A DNA stretch of 64,000 nt from Chlorops oryzae (GCA_020466095.1 CM035806.1:145846920-145910919); one strand, 5' to 3'; counted from the stretch's first letter, positions 24,681 through 37,476 are shown. Numbers and translations are program-made. The notes: a model not told the origin generated them from the letters alone.

Positions 24681-26025
24681 TAGTGATGATGGTGATGCCG
24701 ATGATGTTGGTGATGATGTTGGTGATGATGATGGTGATGATGATGATGGTGCTGATGATGGTGATGATGATGGTGATGCTTATGGTGATGCTGATGATGA
24801 TGTTGGTGATGTTGTTGGTGATGGCGATGATGATGGTGATTATGATGGTGATGATGATGATGATGATGTGATGATGATGGTATGATGGTGATGATGATGG
24901 TGATGATGATGGTGGTGATGATGGTGATGATGATGGTGATGACGATGGTGATGATGTGAGTGGTGTGTGTGTGATGGTGATGATGATGGTTGATGATGAT
25001 GTGATGATGTTGATGATGGATGGATGGTGATGATGATGGTGATGATGATGGTGATGATGATGTGATGATGTGATGATGATTGATGATGATGATGATGATT
25101 TGATGATGATGTGATGATGGTTGATGATGGTGATGATGTGTGATGATGTGTGATGTGATGATGGTGATGATGGTTGATGATGTGTGATGATGTTGATGAT
25201 GTTGTTGATGATTGTTGATGATGATGATGATGTTGATGATGTGATGATGTATGATGATGTGATGATGGTGTGATGATGATTGATGATGTTGATGATGTGA
25301 TGATGTTGATGATGTGTGAATGATGTTGATGATGGTTGATGATGTTGATGATGTTGATGATGTTGATGATGTTGATGATGTTGATGATGTTGATGATGTT
25401 GATGGTGTTGATGATGTTGATGTGTTGATGATGTTGATGATGTGTGATGTTGATGTTGATGATGTATGGATGATGTTGATGATGTGTGATGATGGTATGA
25501 TGTTGATGTGTGATGATGTTGATGATGGTGATGATGAGTGTGATGTGTGATGATGTTGATGATGTTGATGATGTGATGATGTGATGATGTGATGATGTTG
25601 ATGATGTATGATGGATGTGTTGATGATGTGATGATGTTGATGATGTGATGATGTTGATGATGTGATGATGTGTGTGATGTGTGATGTATGGTGATGTATG
25701 ATGTGATGATGGTGATGATGTTGATGATGTTGATGATGTTGATTGATGTTGATGATGTTGATGATGTTGATGATGTTGATGATGTTGATGATGTTGATGA
25801 TGTGATGATGTGATGATGGTGATGATGGTGGTATGTGATGTGTTGATGATGTGTGATGATGGTGATGATGGTTGATGATGTGGTGGTGATGATGTGTTGA
25901 TGATGTTGATGATGTGGTGATGATGTTGTATGATGTGTGATGATTGTGTGTGTGATGGTGATGATGGATGATGTTGTGTGATGTGATGTTGTTGATGGTG
26001 ATGTGTGATGATGATGGTGACTGGT
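24675..26025. repeat. TGATGAT trinucleotide/9-mer tract, about 1.35 kb
   Basis: Almost pure (GAT)n-type array with GTT and GGT variants. Stretches at 25328-25400 and 25712-25805 are regular (TTGATGATG)n. It leaves a stop-free minus-strand frame of about 417 codons, of low-complexity H/S/I/T composition, which I do not accept as a gene. Confidence 0.9.
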
Positions 26026-27813
26026 GTTGAAATTTGAAAATATACCCTCCGATAGTTCTCCAGATCTACTGAGATGACTGAGAATTTCTTCAATTCACTG
26101 CTTTATATACGTTTCCGAAATCATGAATTCAGTGAGAATTGTAGGAATTTTTTGAAAAAAAGTACCATTTCTCGGGGTAGTTTTGCATTTGGAGGGAAAT
26201 AATGATTGGAAATTTGTTTTCAGGACGAATACTATCAAAGGGACCTATGACCGTATTCGGAGGGTGACTTTGGGGCTTCAAGCCCCCCTAGAAATGTGCG
26301 GAATTACAAAGGGGATTGAGAAAATGATCTCGGTGGATAGTTTTGTTATGCCTTAAACCTCTTCCGAAATAATTTTCTGGGTCGGTGCGTGTCGGAAGGC
26401 AACCAAAAACTCACGATAACTTGTATTTACCTTACCCTGATTTGGGTCCCATCTAAGAAGGGTATACGAATATACAATCTTTCCAGCGGCTGCATCAAGG
26501 CATCGATGAGTTTAAGTGCGCCAGGATGTAATTCATTTTGAAGACTTTGGAAATATCTCCTGAAGAGTAATTTTTTTAAGTGTACATTGTTTTCGTAACC
26601 TTTATCCTTGCACGATATGAATGTTCCACCTAATGTAGTGTGTAAGCTTAGCCCGTTTTGCTATAATGTCAGTCACAGTACAGGACAACGTACAGTTAGG
26701 TCGAAGACGAACAAAAGATGTGATATTTCATTGCCTGAAGTCGTTTCTGCATCTCCCAATCCCCGAACCCCACCATTGGCTTGTTTTAAATCATCCCGGA
26801 CTTAACGAGCATAGGATGTAAGCAGATGCCTTCTCTAGCGCTTTTCGCGCTAGATCTAAGCGCTTTTGGAAGGCGGCGCGAAAACTTCTTTTTAGCGCTA
26901 AGTTATTTTAACGCGAAAATCTAACGTTTTTTCGTTGCGCTCATTAAAGTTCTTCAAAAGTAGTTTTCCTTCAATTTTTAACAATTGAACCAATAGAAAT
27001 TGGGAATCATTGACTTCCGGTGATTTTTAGCGCGTTTTCAAAATTAATCAGCACTTTTTTCATCTGAGGAGCTGGCAACACTGGTGAGGTTGGTGATGAT
27101 GATGATGGTCATGGTGATGATGATTATAACTTACACACCTTCTTGCTTCATCACGTCGTCAAAAATCTTGAGAAATTCTGCGAGTCTTAAGTGTCCCATT
27201 TTACAAACCAAATGAGAATTTTAGGCGTCATGCTAAAAATTTATTCTATGCACTGATGCCAGAACGAGGGGTTTTTTCCGTTTTGAGCGATTTTTTTCGT
27301 TTTTACCTTTTTACCAAAAATCACTTCAAATGTTTCCAAGGGATTTTCACTGATCACTTTCCTAAAGAAAACAGAAATAAAGAGATTTTTTCCAATATCC
27401 AAGGGAAAACAGTCACCAAAATACTGCCTAGCATCAGTGCTGGTTACAAAGTATGGAGAATTGAGTAAGAAAGGTTTTCAAATTCAGCTTCTGAGGAAGA
27501 ATACTTAAGCACAGTATTGTGTTAAATTATTATAGGACCACCATTAAATTTGAAACTTTGAAATGATTGATATTTAAAAATTTAAACAGCTCAAACATGC
27601 TTGATTGAAATCACTAGCAATTTGCCAATGAAATTAGTTACAATTTTAAAATATATCTTCCGATAGTAACTTCCGATGCTATCGATATTTCAGACTATAA
27701 ACCCTCGAGACAATCGATGGTCGCAACTATCGATAGTTCTCCAGCTCTAGCTAATAGTGAAAGTGGCATCACAAAAAGTTCCACGACTTGTGATCAAAAT
27801 TTACATATCCAAA
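26026..27813. other. noncoding DNA with AGCGC palindromes
   Basis: No gene is recognised. From 26838 to 27035 AGCGCT, GCGCTA and TAGCGC occur repeatedly in both orientations, possibly the subterminal array of another mobile element whose ends I could not define. A small GATGATGATGG tract lies at 27091-27125. Confidence 0.5.
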
Positions 27814-27982
27814 TACAGTGGTCGTCCAATATAACGAATCTTGCACGGCTTGTTCGTAAATTCGAAAAATTCGTTATATTGGACGTAAATTTTTGCACCA
27901 AAATCTTCCCTTTTCAGGCAATATCAAGCTTTTATTAAAAAAAAGGACCCGTTTACAGATTTAGTTAAAAAAATCGGTTATT

Positions 27983-28701
27983 GTGATTGTTTTTTAGCTG
28001 ACTTCAACTTTTTTTGAACAGCCAGCTCCTGCAATCTCTTAACATTAGACTTTTGAGCATTCGACATTATTTTGTATTGCCCATTCAACAATATTTTTAA
28101 GGGGGCTATTTCCAATACACCGCATTTAGCATTTGCATCTTTAAAGTGCTAGACCCGTTTCCACTCGTTTCGCATTTAGCATTTTGTGAAAATGTGAATT
28201 TTTGTTCGGAAAAATATTTGAATTCTTTAAAGTTGGCTTTGAAATGTTAAAAATTTGAAGAAAATATAACGAAAACTAGACGGTTTTTAGCATTTTTATC
28301 GCATTTTCTCAAGATGCTGAAAAATGCTGCTTTAAGAACAACAACAATTACATCTAATTCAAAGCCGCATTTTTGAGCATTTTTTAAAAATGCTGAAAAA
28401 TGCTAAATGCGTCTGTAGTGGAAACAGCCCCTAAATAATTTACTGCACATTCGTGCTTAATAGTAAATCCATTATCGTTTATGTTTTCGTCTAGTTCACT
28501 CTCCTGCTCGTCATCACTTTAATCAGAGTTACCCGAGCGTTCTTTGCCAACAAACGCCGTGTCGGATGTTGTTTTTTCACGCAATATAACGGCGACCATA
28601 CAATAAATTGAATACACAAGCATGCCTACATTGTCATAAATACAAAGGCAATTGGCTTGCAAAAAAAAAAAAATATTCGTTATATCGAACAAAATTTTCA
28701 T
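27983..28701 (-). pseudogene. transposase C-terminal remnant, broken by a MITE
   Basis: On the minus strand a frame runs from about 28701 to 28519 (ending KTTSDTAFVGKERSGNSD, then a stop). In the same frame it continues with an acidic stretch (SDDEQESELDENIND) to about 28432. After removing the 331-bp MITE and one TAA duplication the frame continues into a lysine-rich tail (SNAQKSNVKRLQELAV, KKLKSAKKQSQ) that stops near 27984. An acidic then basic C-terminal tail is plausible for a pogo/Tigger transposase. No DDE catalytic domain remains and at least one internal stop is present, so it is dead. Confidence 0.5.
28101..28431. mobile_element. PIF/Harbinger-type MITE (TAA duplication)
   Basis: The left GGGGGCTATTTCCAATACA and the right (opposite strand) GGGGCTGTTTCCACTACAG are flanked by TAA at 28098-28100 and 28432-28434. 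CGCATTTAGCATTTT recurs in both orientations inside. The 3-bp TAA duplication with GGGGCT ends is typical of PIF/Harbinger MITEs. It sits in frame inside the transposase remnant, so it is younger than the host element. Confidence 0.65.
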
Positions 28702-29462
28702 TTCGTTCGTAATATAGAACCTTCAATGCAAAATTTTAAGCTGTTCGTTAAATCGCGAATTTGTTAAAAGCAGTGTTCGTTATATTGGACACCATGTACT
28801 TATATCCTTCACCACTCAATTTCCCCACGTGAAAGCTTCCTGTCAGTGTCGCATTGAAATTTTACCCGGCTTTTGTATTCGGTGTTAGCAAATGTAACTG
28901 AAAATTTCAAATGCAACTCTGCGCTATCCTCAGAGTTAAATGTTAACCCAGGGTATATTTTCGGGTTAAATGATTTTTTTTTTTATATGCGTTTTGACAT
29001 TTGTAGCCATGGGTTTCGCCGATAACCCTAACCCGGCCTAGTGAGAACATAGCATAAGCAAACTTTAGTTTATATATATATATTTTTTTTTTGGTTCCTT
29101 CACCAATTTTCAGTTGAACAATAAGTCCTGCCAGACCTTTACCAATTATGCCAATTGTATTGCTGTCCATTAACTGCTCAAAGATTAGGCCAATTCACTT
29201 CGAACGAACTGCTATCATCCGTTAAAGATCTTTAATTAAAAACAATATTTCTCTCGCTCTTATTGTCCGCTATACATACGTTTATATACATACAGATATC
29301 CGTGTATGCTAACATACACATTACAGCGACGACAACAACAACAAGCGATTCTATTGCAACAGCAACAACACAAAACAAACTCCATATCAAGCATAATAAT
29401 GACAATAAGCGCAAAGCTCTTGCAACAGTTAAGTGATCAAAACGAAAATGACTAGATAGCTA

Positions 29463-29849
29463 CACTGAGAAAAATTATGAGCTAGAAAAACTCAAAAAAA
29501 AATATTCATTTGTTTTTGCTTCGATTATTTTTTAAAATTTATTTTAACCCACAAGACACCCCCCACCCCCACCCCTACCACCAACCACCAAGTAAAAAAT
29601 TAGAATATTAATTTTGACTAACAGAAAAGAGCTCCTTTTAAGCAATGTGTCTTATAAGTAGGACGTTCTCTGGCGACAATTGGTAATTATTTAAAGAATT
29701 ATTGGAAGAAATTTGCGAAGACTTAGTTCAAGATTGACGTGGGAGATAGTCTCGGAGTTTAATTCCACACTTGAAAGACAAGGAATAACGGTAGAAGACA
29801 TTGTAAAGCCGAAAATAATATTCTTCGTAAGCTTTTTATTTTGAACAGT
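29463..29849. mobile_element. Possible CACTGA-type element
   Basis: CACTGAGAAAAATTATGAGC preceded by TA at the left, and on the opposite strand CACTGTTCAAAATAAAAAG with TA after it at the right. The termini match the elements at 16697 and 60489 only over the first five or six bases, so this is tentative. Confidence 0.35.
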
Positions 29850-30903
29850 GTACGTCGAAGATCCTTTTATTTGTTGCAATCGGTGAGATCACCCTCAAAA
29901 ATTGTAAGGTACACATTATATATGTGTATGCTATAGAGGATTGGGTATTGCTGCAACAGGTTTCGGCTAGCAATGGGTCCGCTTCAACTGACTTATCATC
30001 GCCGCTGGTCGGGCTAAAAACGAAAATGTCTTCGATCGTGATAGGAAATGAAATTTCTGATTCATATCTTGGCAATAGATGAAGGAAGAGGCGAAGGAGG
30101 GGCGCACGCGAGAAGCGAAATGAAGGAAAACGAATGAAATGGAATGGATCGGATTGGCAACGAAAGGAAAGCAATGGAAAAAGAGAAGGGCAAAAAAGAG
30201 CGCACTTGTCAGACCGTTCCACTGCAGAGCGGTGGGCCTTAAAAATAAAAGAACCTCAATTCGAAAGGAAGGAAAAACTTTTTTGGTCAAGCACAGTCAA
30301 GCAAACAAAATAAAGACTGAAAATTAAATTCATTTAGGCCCAATTGTGGACTTATCAGTGACAACAGTGATACCCAATGACGTGGTCGTCGCTCCGTAGT
30401 CAATATGCAAAAAGATCGTTTAGTCGTGTCGCGGCACTGTCATATTTACGTATGTCCTGTCCAAATACTCAATCATGCCACTGCCACACTTGGACATTTA
30501 CGTGCAAACAATGCAACATTGTGCCAACAACAACAACAACGTCCTTTTTATACAAAAAAGAAAAAAAAAAAAAAAAAACAAAGCAAGAAGAATAAACAAT
30601 GTGGGCCAAAGCATAAAGACTCGATCAAGATCGTTAGCCAGCGGCAACAATGACAGCAATTGCTGCGACAAATCCGCAAAATAGAGCGACAAATGGACGG
30701 ACAAGAGTGCAGGCAAGCAGCGTAAAACAAAGCGAATGCATATTGGTTTGGGGCTCATTGCATTGCATCGCGGTTCGGATTGGCTCGGGGATTGGATCGA
30801 TCGGCAGCCGGCATAGCTTTTCACTTTGTCACCCCGAAATGATGGAAGAGATACGCCGCGAAAAGTGAAGCAATTGAGATTGATGGTCTACGCATATCCA
30901 TGC

Positions 30904-30913
30904 GCGCATGCGC
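30904..30913. promoter_or_regulatory. GCGCATGCGC palindrome (NRF-1/Ewg-type site)
   Basis: Exact palindrome inside TGCGCGCATGCGCGTT. The fourth copy in the window. Confidence 0.4.
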
Positions 30914-31934
30914 GTTGGGCCCAGCCGATTGCAGCTGACGAACGAACGCAACATTAGCGGCAATATTCCATAATCAAAAGTGTATGCGAAGCGAGATGCG
31001 GCGAGGGCGAGGGCGAGAGACAAAGCGAGAAAGAGAAACGGAGTGGGAGAGTGACAGGAGGGCGAAATCATTTCGAAAAATAAATGACATGGTAACATGA
31101 AAAGTATCAACTACCTACCAGCGAACGACGCAAAAACTGACAACAATAACAACAACAAGAGAGCAGCGAGGAAGATTATGTTGACGATGGCAATTCGTAA
31201 GGCGAGCATGAGGACGAGGACGAGAACGAGAACGACCAACGGTGACTCGGTTGACGCTTGGAAGATCGTGCGTAGGTTGACAATGCAAACGCATTGTGAA
31301 GTACACTGTAAGAAAGAGGCTGGCCAGTGTAAACGAAAACCAGTGTAAACGATCATCGAAGATCGCTCGGTTAATTGATATCAATTTATAAAGATTATTT
31401 GTAGGTGTAACATACAAAATAGTCCTGTTTAGATATTAACATCGATGATCATTTCAGTCTCAAGTTGAATTGACTACAAATTGGCTCCAAGTCGCATGAT
31501 ATTCGCGACGGAAGATCACTGCCTCGATGGATATGGGCTGAGACCCGAATTCAGAATTATGGATTAGTGGAAAGGCAAGTCATTAATCGAGCCGGACAAT
31601 TCACGATCAATAACTATCAGTCAAAGTGTGTGACAAATGGCGATCATAAAAATAGAAATCTACGCGATCATGTCAAGATATTTTGATTCATACAAGTCTT
31701 TTGGGAAAAACTTATATGAAACATCTGCTGAATGGTCTTACTTTTCATCAAACTTTTATTCAATTCAAGAGATGCGGAACTCTCCTGTTCATTTATTGAA
31801 CTTGATGGCTTAAGGTAGATTGCGAGATCTGTACTGATCACAATGAAAGCCTTTAATTGAGAAATTTTGACAGCGCTACCATGATTAAATTTAATAATAT
31901 GAAGAGAACAAATTCCTCGCATGACTTCATTTTG

Positions 31935-31951
31935 CTCTCTCTCTATCTCTC

Positions 31952-31994
<43 letters not shown>

Positions 31995-32000
31995 CTCTCT

Positions 32001-32059
<59 letters not shown>

Positions 32060-32137
32060 ACTCTCTCTCTACTCTCTCTCTCTCTCTCTCTATCTCTCTT
32101 CTCTCTATCTCTCTATCTCTCTATCTCTCTCTCTCTA

Positions 32138-32169
<32 letters not shown>

Positions 32170-32220
32170 TCTCTCTATCTCTCTCTGTATTTCTCTGTCT
32201 CTCTCCTTCTCTGTCTCTCT

Positions 32221-32262
<42 letters not shown>

Positions 32263-32353
32263 CTGTATCTCTCTCGCTCTCTGTCTCTCTCTCTATCTCT
32301 CTCTAAATCTCATTCTCTGTCTCTCTCTTTCTCTGTCTCTCTCCTTTTCTTTC

Positions 32354-32408
<55 letters not shown>

Positions 32409-32413
32409 CGCCC
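31935..32413. repeat. CTCTCTAT pyrimidine tract, about 480 bp
   Basis: Plus-strand (CT)n with regular TAT and TGT interruptions and a perfect CT core near 32230-32260 and 32370-32405. Stop-free S/L/Y-rich frames (149 and 199 codons) are artefacts. Confidence 0.9.
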
Positions 32414-34399
32414 CTAAAACAGGAATTTTGACAGTCAATATCTCGATCGCTGGCATTCTAATCCTATCCATCTCAAGCTATTGTTTTCTGTTGCTATTCA
32501 ACCTCAACTCTCCACTATGAAGACAACGCTCTCATCGTTTTTCTCTGAGGCACTTGCTCCAGCATGGCCGAAGGCTGCGATCGCAGCGTAGGCGCTTTGA
32601 ATGGCCATCCTAATTGCATGTGGCAGATTGTTAACGATGGCTTATTGAAAGCTGTAATAAAAGATCGATGCTCCCCAAATTTTTTAAGACCTTGAGCATT
32701 TTGCAAAACGGCACACATCCGCCAAAAAATTAATTGAGAGTTAAGTGCAACCGAAAGTACCGAGATCACTACGTCCGAACGGTAATGCCGGAGCGGCGCA
32801 GTCGCATCTCGTCGTAAACGTGATTCATATACCCACAGTTGGGAAAATGCATTAAAAGCGAAGAAAACTTCAACAAAAAATCAACCACTTACTCATAAAT
32901 ACACACACACACACACACACAGACACATTCTCACACACACGCGGACATGTTAATATTTTCGTATTTTTGTGCATAAACATATGCGCCTCACAGTTATTAG
33001 TAATAAAATTAGGCAATTCTGTGAGGGTCGGGTCTGACTGCCTGCCTCGAGCCGTTTTGTCTGTTTGCTCGCAGTCGATCGGTTCGTTGTCGCCTTCAAA
33101 AAACAAAACAAAAACAAAAAAAAAAAGCACAGAAATTTTTTTAATTTAATGCCCCCAACAACACTACACATGAGGCGGCATTGAGCGTGGGAAACTTTTC
33201 AGCAACACTTAAAACAACAACAAAAAGCAAGAGCATTGTTGCTATTGTTGTTGTTGTTGTTGTTGTTGTTAAGTGCGCACATAAGCTTTGGACACTTTAG
33301 AGAGGCTTATCAAGCGGCAACAAACGGAGTTTCAAAATCCGCTTACGCTCGGCGATCGTCGGCCGACGCTTTACGCAGTTATCGGAAACACCTGGATGAG
33401 ATGAAGACGGCGACGAGGAAGCGTTGAAGAAGAAAAGTGGGCGGAGGGGGGAGGTGGTCGGGTGCATGGGCCATCGTCATCGTTTGAAGAGAAGATTGAA
33501 GGGAATATGTTGTTGTTGGCTAGTTAGTCAATCTAAAGAGCCAATTGACCCCAAACTACCGAAGACACGACAACCGATCGATAAAAGAAAAATGAAACCC
33601 AATTGGACACCCAAAATCTCGGACTCGCGGAAAGCGAATTATCGTTGGATGTAATGGGCCAACGAAAGCCGATGGATTATAGATGAATATAAGGGAATTT
33701 GTACAAATATTGAAATTGTCATTATGATAATTTTCGATTGTCTTAAAAGCTTCGCCAAGTGTGTTCTCTCTTACCGTATTTGCTCCCAGGCACGGGCACT
33801 TTCATTTGTAATGTTAACTGCTCAGGGAATAAATCAAACAAAGGGATTTGGTTTTTTTTTTTTTTTTTGTTTTTCAAAAAACCAGCCCGGAAATGTCATC
33901 ATAATGTGCAATGCCATTATGACATGAACATTCCGTACATACAGTAAAGAGATTGAGAAAATTTGAAGCAATAGAGTGAAGCAATATGAATGGTTCCCAT
34001 AGCAATGGTTCGATGGTGATATGGCATTGCTTTTTATGTCGTAGATAGGTGGAGGGGGATTCCTTATAAAATTTATTTATTTATTTTGGCTCCTTCAAAG
34101 TATCAGGAGAACCGATACCGACATATGTCTTCTAAGTGGAGGGCGCCAAGCCTTTTTCAGTCTTTTTCAAAAACACCCAAAAAGGCGAACCAAAAGAAAT
34201 ATTCCTACAGGGACCGAAATGAATCTCGACTTGCCATTTCCTATGGATCAATGTTTGTTGAATGTGTATACCCACTCAATGTTCTAATTTGTATTTAAAG
34301 AGACTAAAATTCTTTATTCAATTATCAAGAAAAAAAAAACTCTCCCAAATCTGCCTGCCTTTAACCCTTTTGAGACACGGCGTCACTTATAAGGGACAA
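32414..34399. other. noncoding DNA
   Basis: No gene is recognised. It contains (CA)n at 32901-32921, (TTG)n at 33248-33270 and T/A homopolymers. Nothing else can be assigned. Confidence 0.55.
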
Positions 34400-34601
34400 G
34401 AAAATTCTAAGAATTTTTACGCTAACATTTTTTAAAAATACTGATTACAACTAGTCTAGTTTGGGTCTAGTTCCAAACTGGTTCAAAAAGGACTAGTTCC
34501 AAACTGGTACAAAAAGGGATAGTTCCAAACTGGTCCAAAAAGGACTAGTTGTAATAAGTTTTTTGAAAAAGTTTTCGTACCAAAATTCTTAGAATTTTTC
34601 A
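34400..34601. repeat. Foldback repeat with CTAGTTCCAAACTGG core
   Basis: Arms of about 55 bp are inverted: the left AAAATTCTAAGAATTTTTAC..GATTACAACTAGTC (34400-34459) and its complement at 34547-34601. Between them CTAGTTCCAAACTGGT followed by CAAAAAGG is repeated about three times. Non-coding; probably a small foldback transposon, although no target duplication is clear. Confidence 0.6.
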
Positions 34602-36786
34602 CTTATTTTTTGGTCCAAAACTCTCTTAACTTCTTCTTGCCCCCCCCCCCAAAATTTTTTTTCGGTTAATGTCTTATAATTGCTCAGTATACCAATGTGG
34701 CAAATATAAGCGCTACCAAAACACTCTTTCTCTCGCTACGCCCTTGTCCACGACTGTTAACACTGCAGAAGAATGTTTTCACTATGCCTCTACAGTAGAG
34801 AAAATTACTTTTGCACTGCATACAGATTCTCTACATTTCAATCGATCTCTTTCTCCATTTTCGATTTAATTATGTTTTTTTCTTTTATTTTTCAAACAAT
34901 TTTTTGTCCAAAATTCAATGGGAAATCCTAAACGTACCTTGTGGACGATGTTATTTCACTTTGAATTTTCCAATTTTCGCAAACTGCCCCCGCATGAATA
35001 TGCACAGCAACTGCACAGGTGCAGCCTGTGTGAGTCTCTGTTGCGATGCCTTCCAGTTCTAGCACGCCCTATGCCGAGAGTGTGGGCAACAATATTTTGA
35101 TGATCTCAAAACCATCGAAGAAACATCGTCGAAAAATTATGAGAGTTTTCTTACAACACGCAGCAGTGGCGTCGCTCCTATTGGGGGACATTCAAATGAC
35201 ATACATATATGTACATATAGCAAAGCGATCTTGGCGAAGAATTTCTGCGATCGTTAAGACGAACCTCGTCTACTATCCTCCTCCGAACTCTCTGTTGCTT
35301 GCTTTTTTCAATATGGGATGACTCTTTGGCCGAAGGTTACAGTTAAAATAAAAAAAAAAGGTGGTCAAAACGAAATGGCATCATCGTCTATGTAGTCCAT
35401 GTAGGTACGAGCGTGTATCCTCTTCCTACGATGCTGTGCAGAGTGTTGCAAGTTCATGCTTGGTTATATTTTAAGACTTCAATAGCCAACCTAATAATTG
35501 TTTTTGCTTGCTGCCGTTGTTGTTGTTGTTGTTTTGTTGTTCCTTTTCTTTTGTTTTTTGTTGTTTTGTTCTTCGGTAATTGTATTGGCAAACACCCACT
35601 TACGGAACATCATCCACTTAAAAGCACTTTGAATGCGCAGTCGCAGACAGATGTCGGAGCTGCGAGTAACTGCGCAAGTCGTTGTTGCTGTTGTTGTTGT
35701 TGTTGTTGTTACCGTTGCACCGGTGTAGGAGCATTTTCCATTCGGCGTTGCACATTCGTTGATGCTCAATTCTGGGCGCATAATTGTTATTAATTGCAGC
35801 AAGTGTTGTTAGTGACAAAATATTAATAAAAAGCCTCCTTTGTACTTGCTACCTACTCATGCTTCGGTCTTCATCTCCATGTTTGGCTGCATCATCAGCA
35901 GCAGCTCCAACTCGAACTCCGGCCGCTGGCACTTTGAATTGTTATTTTCATTTCGATTGTTGTTGTTGGTGGCGGTGGTGGTGATGCTTTCGTTGTTGCA
36001 GCATGTTTATTCATGCCACCGCAGAGGAAGTCGTAATGTCAAAGTTTGAGTCGCAACAGTCATCGGCGGATTGGGTTATTGCATTAGATCCCCACCACGC
36101 CGCAGCGACCTCACCGCACCTCACCACGCCGGGCCTTGCCAGTTTCAATTATGCATACTTCGTTCGGATTCGCTGAATTAGCCGAATATATTGATTTTTT
36201 TCGTCAATTTACGAAACACTTTCGAGACCTTTGAATGGCTACAAACGTTTCAAAAGCCTGCCAATGACTTTGTTCATATCCACAATGTTGCACACAGTGC
36301 GTCGTGCGTCGTTGTTGCTGACCATTTGGGCAGGTTTTTTCACTGTTTTTTTTTTTTTTTTTGAAATACCAACGGAAATTGAAAACGAAATGTGACATTG
36401 AACTCTCATCCTGCTGCCTACTGCTGACAATGAACTTGAATGCTGTGCATGCGCATAATATTTACGATCGCCTCCGACTATCCATTGCGAGGCGCGATTC
36501 CAATTTCTTCCATTTCGGTTTCGATCATTTGCAGCACAGCTCCATAAATTCCCAGAAATCGCATGCCTCAAAAAAAAAAAAAAAAAAAAAAGTGAATTTT
36601 TCACGCATTCATGACTAATTCCATCTAAAATGCGATGCGTTGGATGCGACATATTTTGCGATTCACAATCGCTTGACACCTGGTGGAGATCTGAGTGGGG
36701 TCGAGTGTCTTTTCAGTTTTTGATTTCGACTACAGGAATTTCACTTTTTTCAGCTATATGCTTATAAGTATATTGACGACCACTGA
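34602..36786. other. noncoding DNA
   Basis: No gene is supported. (GTT)n occurs at 35515-35532 and 35681-35708, and T/A homopolymers at 36348 and 36571. Several 60-130 codon open frames show no domain. Confidence 0.55.
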
Positions 36787-37476
36787 GCAAGCTTAATATT
36801 CCTTCGAATTCAAATTGTATAATTTTGTTTTGTTTTACACTAGGCAACAAAATTCTTTTCCTTCTGCAACATTATTTCACTGATTTAGTGCAAACTTAAT
36901 ATTCCTTCGAATTCAAATTGAATAATTTTTTTTTTTTTTACACTAGGCAACAAAAATTTTTTCCTTCTGCAACATTATTTCACTGATTTAGTGCAAGCTT
37001 AATATTCCTTCGAATCCAAATTGCATAATTTTTTGTTTTTTACACTAGGCAACAAAATTCTTTTCCTTCTGCAACATTATTTCACTGATTTAGTGCAAGC
37101 TTAATACTTCCTTCGAATCCAAATTGTATATTTTTTTTTTTTACACTAGGCAACAAAGTTCTTTTCCTTCTGCAACATTATTTCACTGATTTAGTGCAAG
37201 CTTAATATTCCTTGAATCCAAATTTTTTTTTTTACACTAGGCAACAAAAATTTTTTCCGTCTGCAACATTATTTCACTGATTTAGTGCAAGCTTAATATT
37301 CCTTCGAATTCAAATTTTTTTTTTTACACTAGGCAACAAAAATTCTTTTCCTTCTGCAACATTATTTCACTGATTTAGTGCAAGCTTAATATTCCTTCGA
37401 ATCCCAAATTTTTTTTTTTACACTAGGCAACAAAAATTTTTTCCGTCTGCAACATTATTTCACTGATTTAGTGCAA
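36787..37476. repeat. Seven-copy tandem repeat, 91-103 bp unit
   Basis: Units start with GCAAGCTTAATATTCCTTCG at 36787, 36890, 36993, 37095, 37196, 37287 and 37380. Each contains a T run, TTACACTAGGCAACAAA, CTTCTGCAACATTATTTCA and CTGATTTAGT. Unit length falls from 103 to about 92 bp from left to right through loss around the T run. Two units carry TTCCGTCTGC instead of TTCCTTCTGC. A local minisatellite, not CRISPR: there are no unique spacers. Confidence 0.9.

Larger units (their letters stand above)
27816..28796 (-). mobile_element. pogo-like DNA transposon remnant
   Basis: The termini share GTCCAATATAACGAA: the left end starts CAGTGGTCGTCCAATA, and the right end read on the opposite strand starts CATGGTGTCCAATATA. 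TA flanks both sides (27814-27815 and 28797-28798). The minus strand retains a C-terminal coding remnant, listed separately, interrupted by a Harbinger-type MITE at 28101-28431. CAGT-starting ends with TA duplication fit pogo/Tigger-type elements; that assignment is inference. Confidence 0.6.
28799..31929. other. noncoding DNA
   Basis: No gene is recognised. It includes CAACAACAACAAC at 29332-29344, a C-rich CCACCCCCACCCC block near 29561-29575, (CAA)n at 30529-30540, GAGGACGAGGACGAGAACG at 31209-31232 and the palindrome at 30904. A weak TIR element is listed at 29463. Confidence 0.55.

Noticed and set aside
24840..26093. 417-codon minus-strand frame
   Set aside because: Histidine/serine/isoleucine low-complexity translation of the TGATGAT tract; the composition repeats the DNA repeat.
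36787..37476. CRISPR array
   Set aside because: Units are directly contiguous with no unique spacers, about 100 bp long, in an animal genome.
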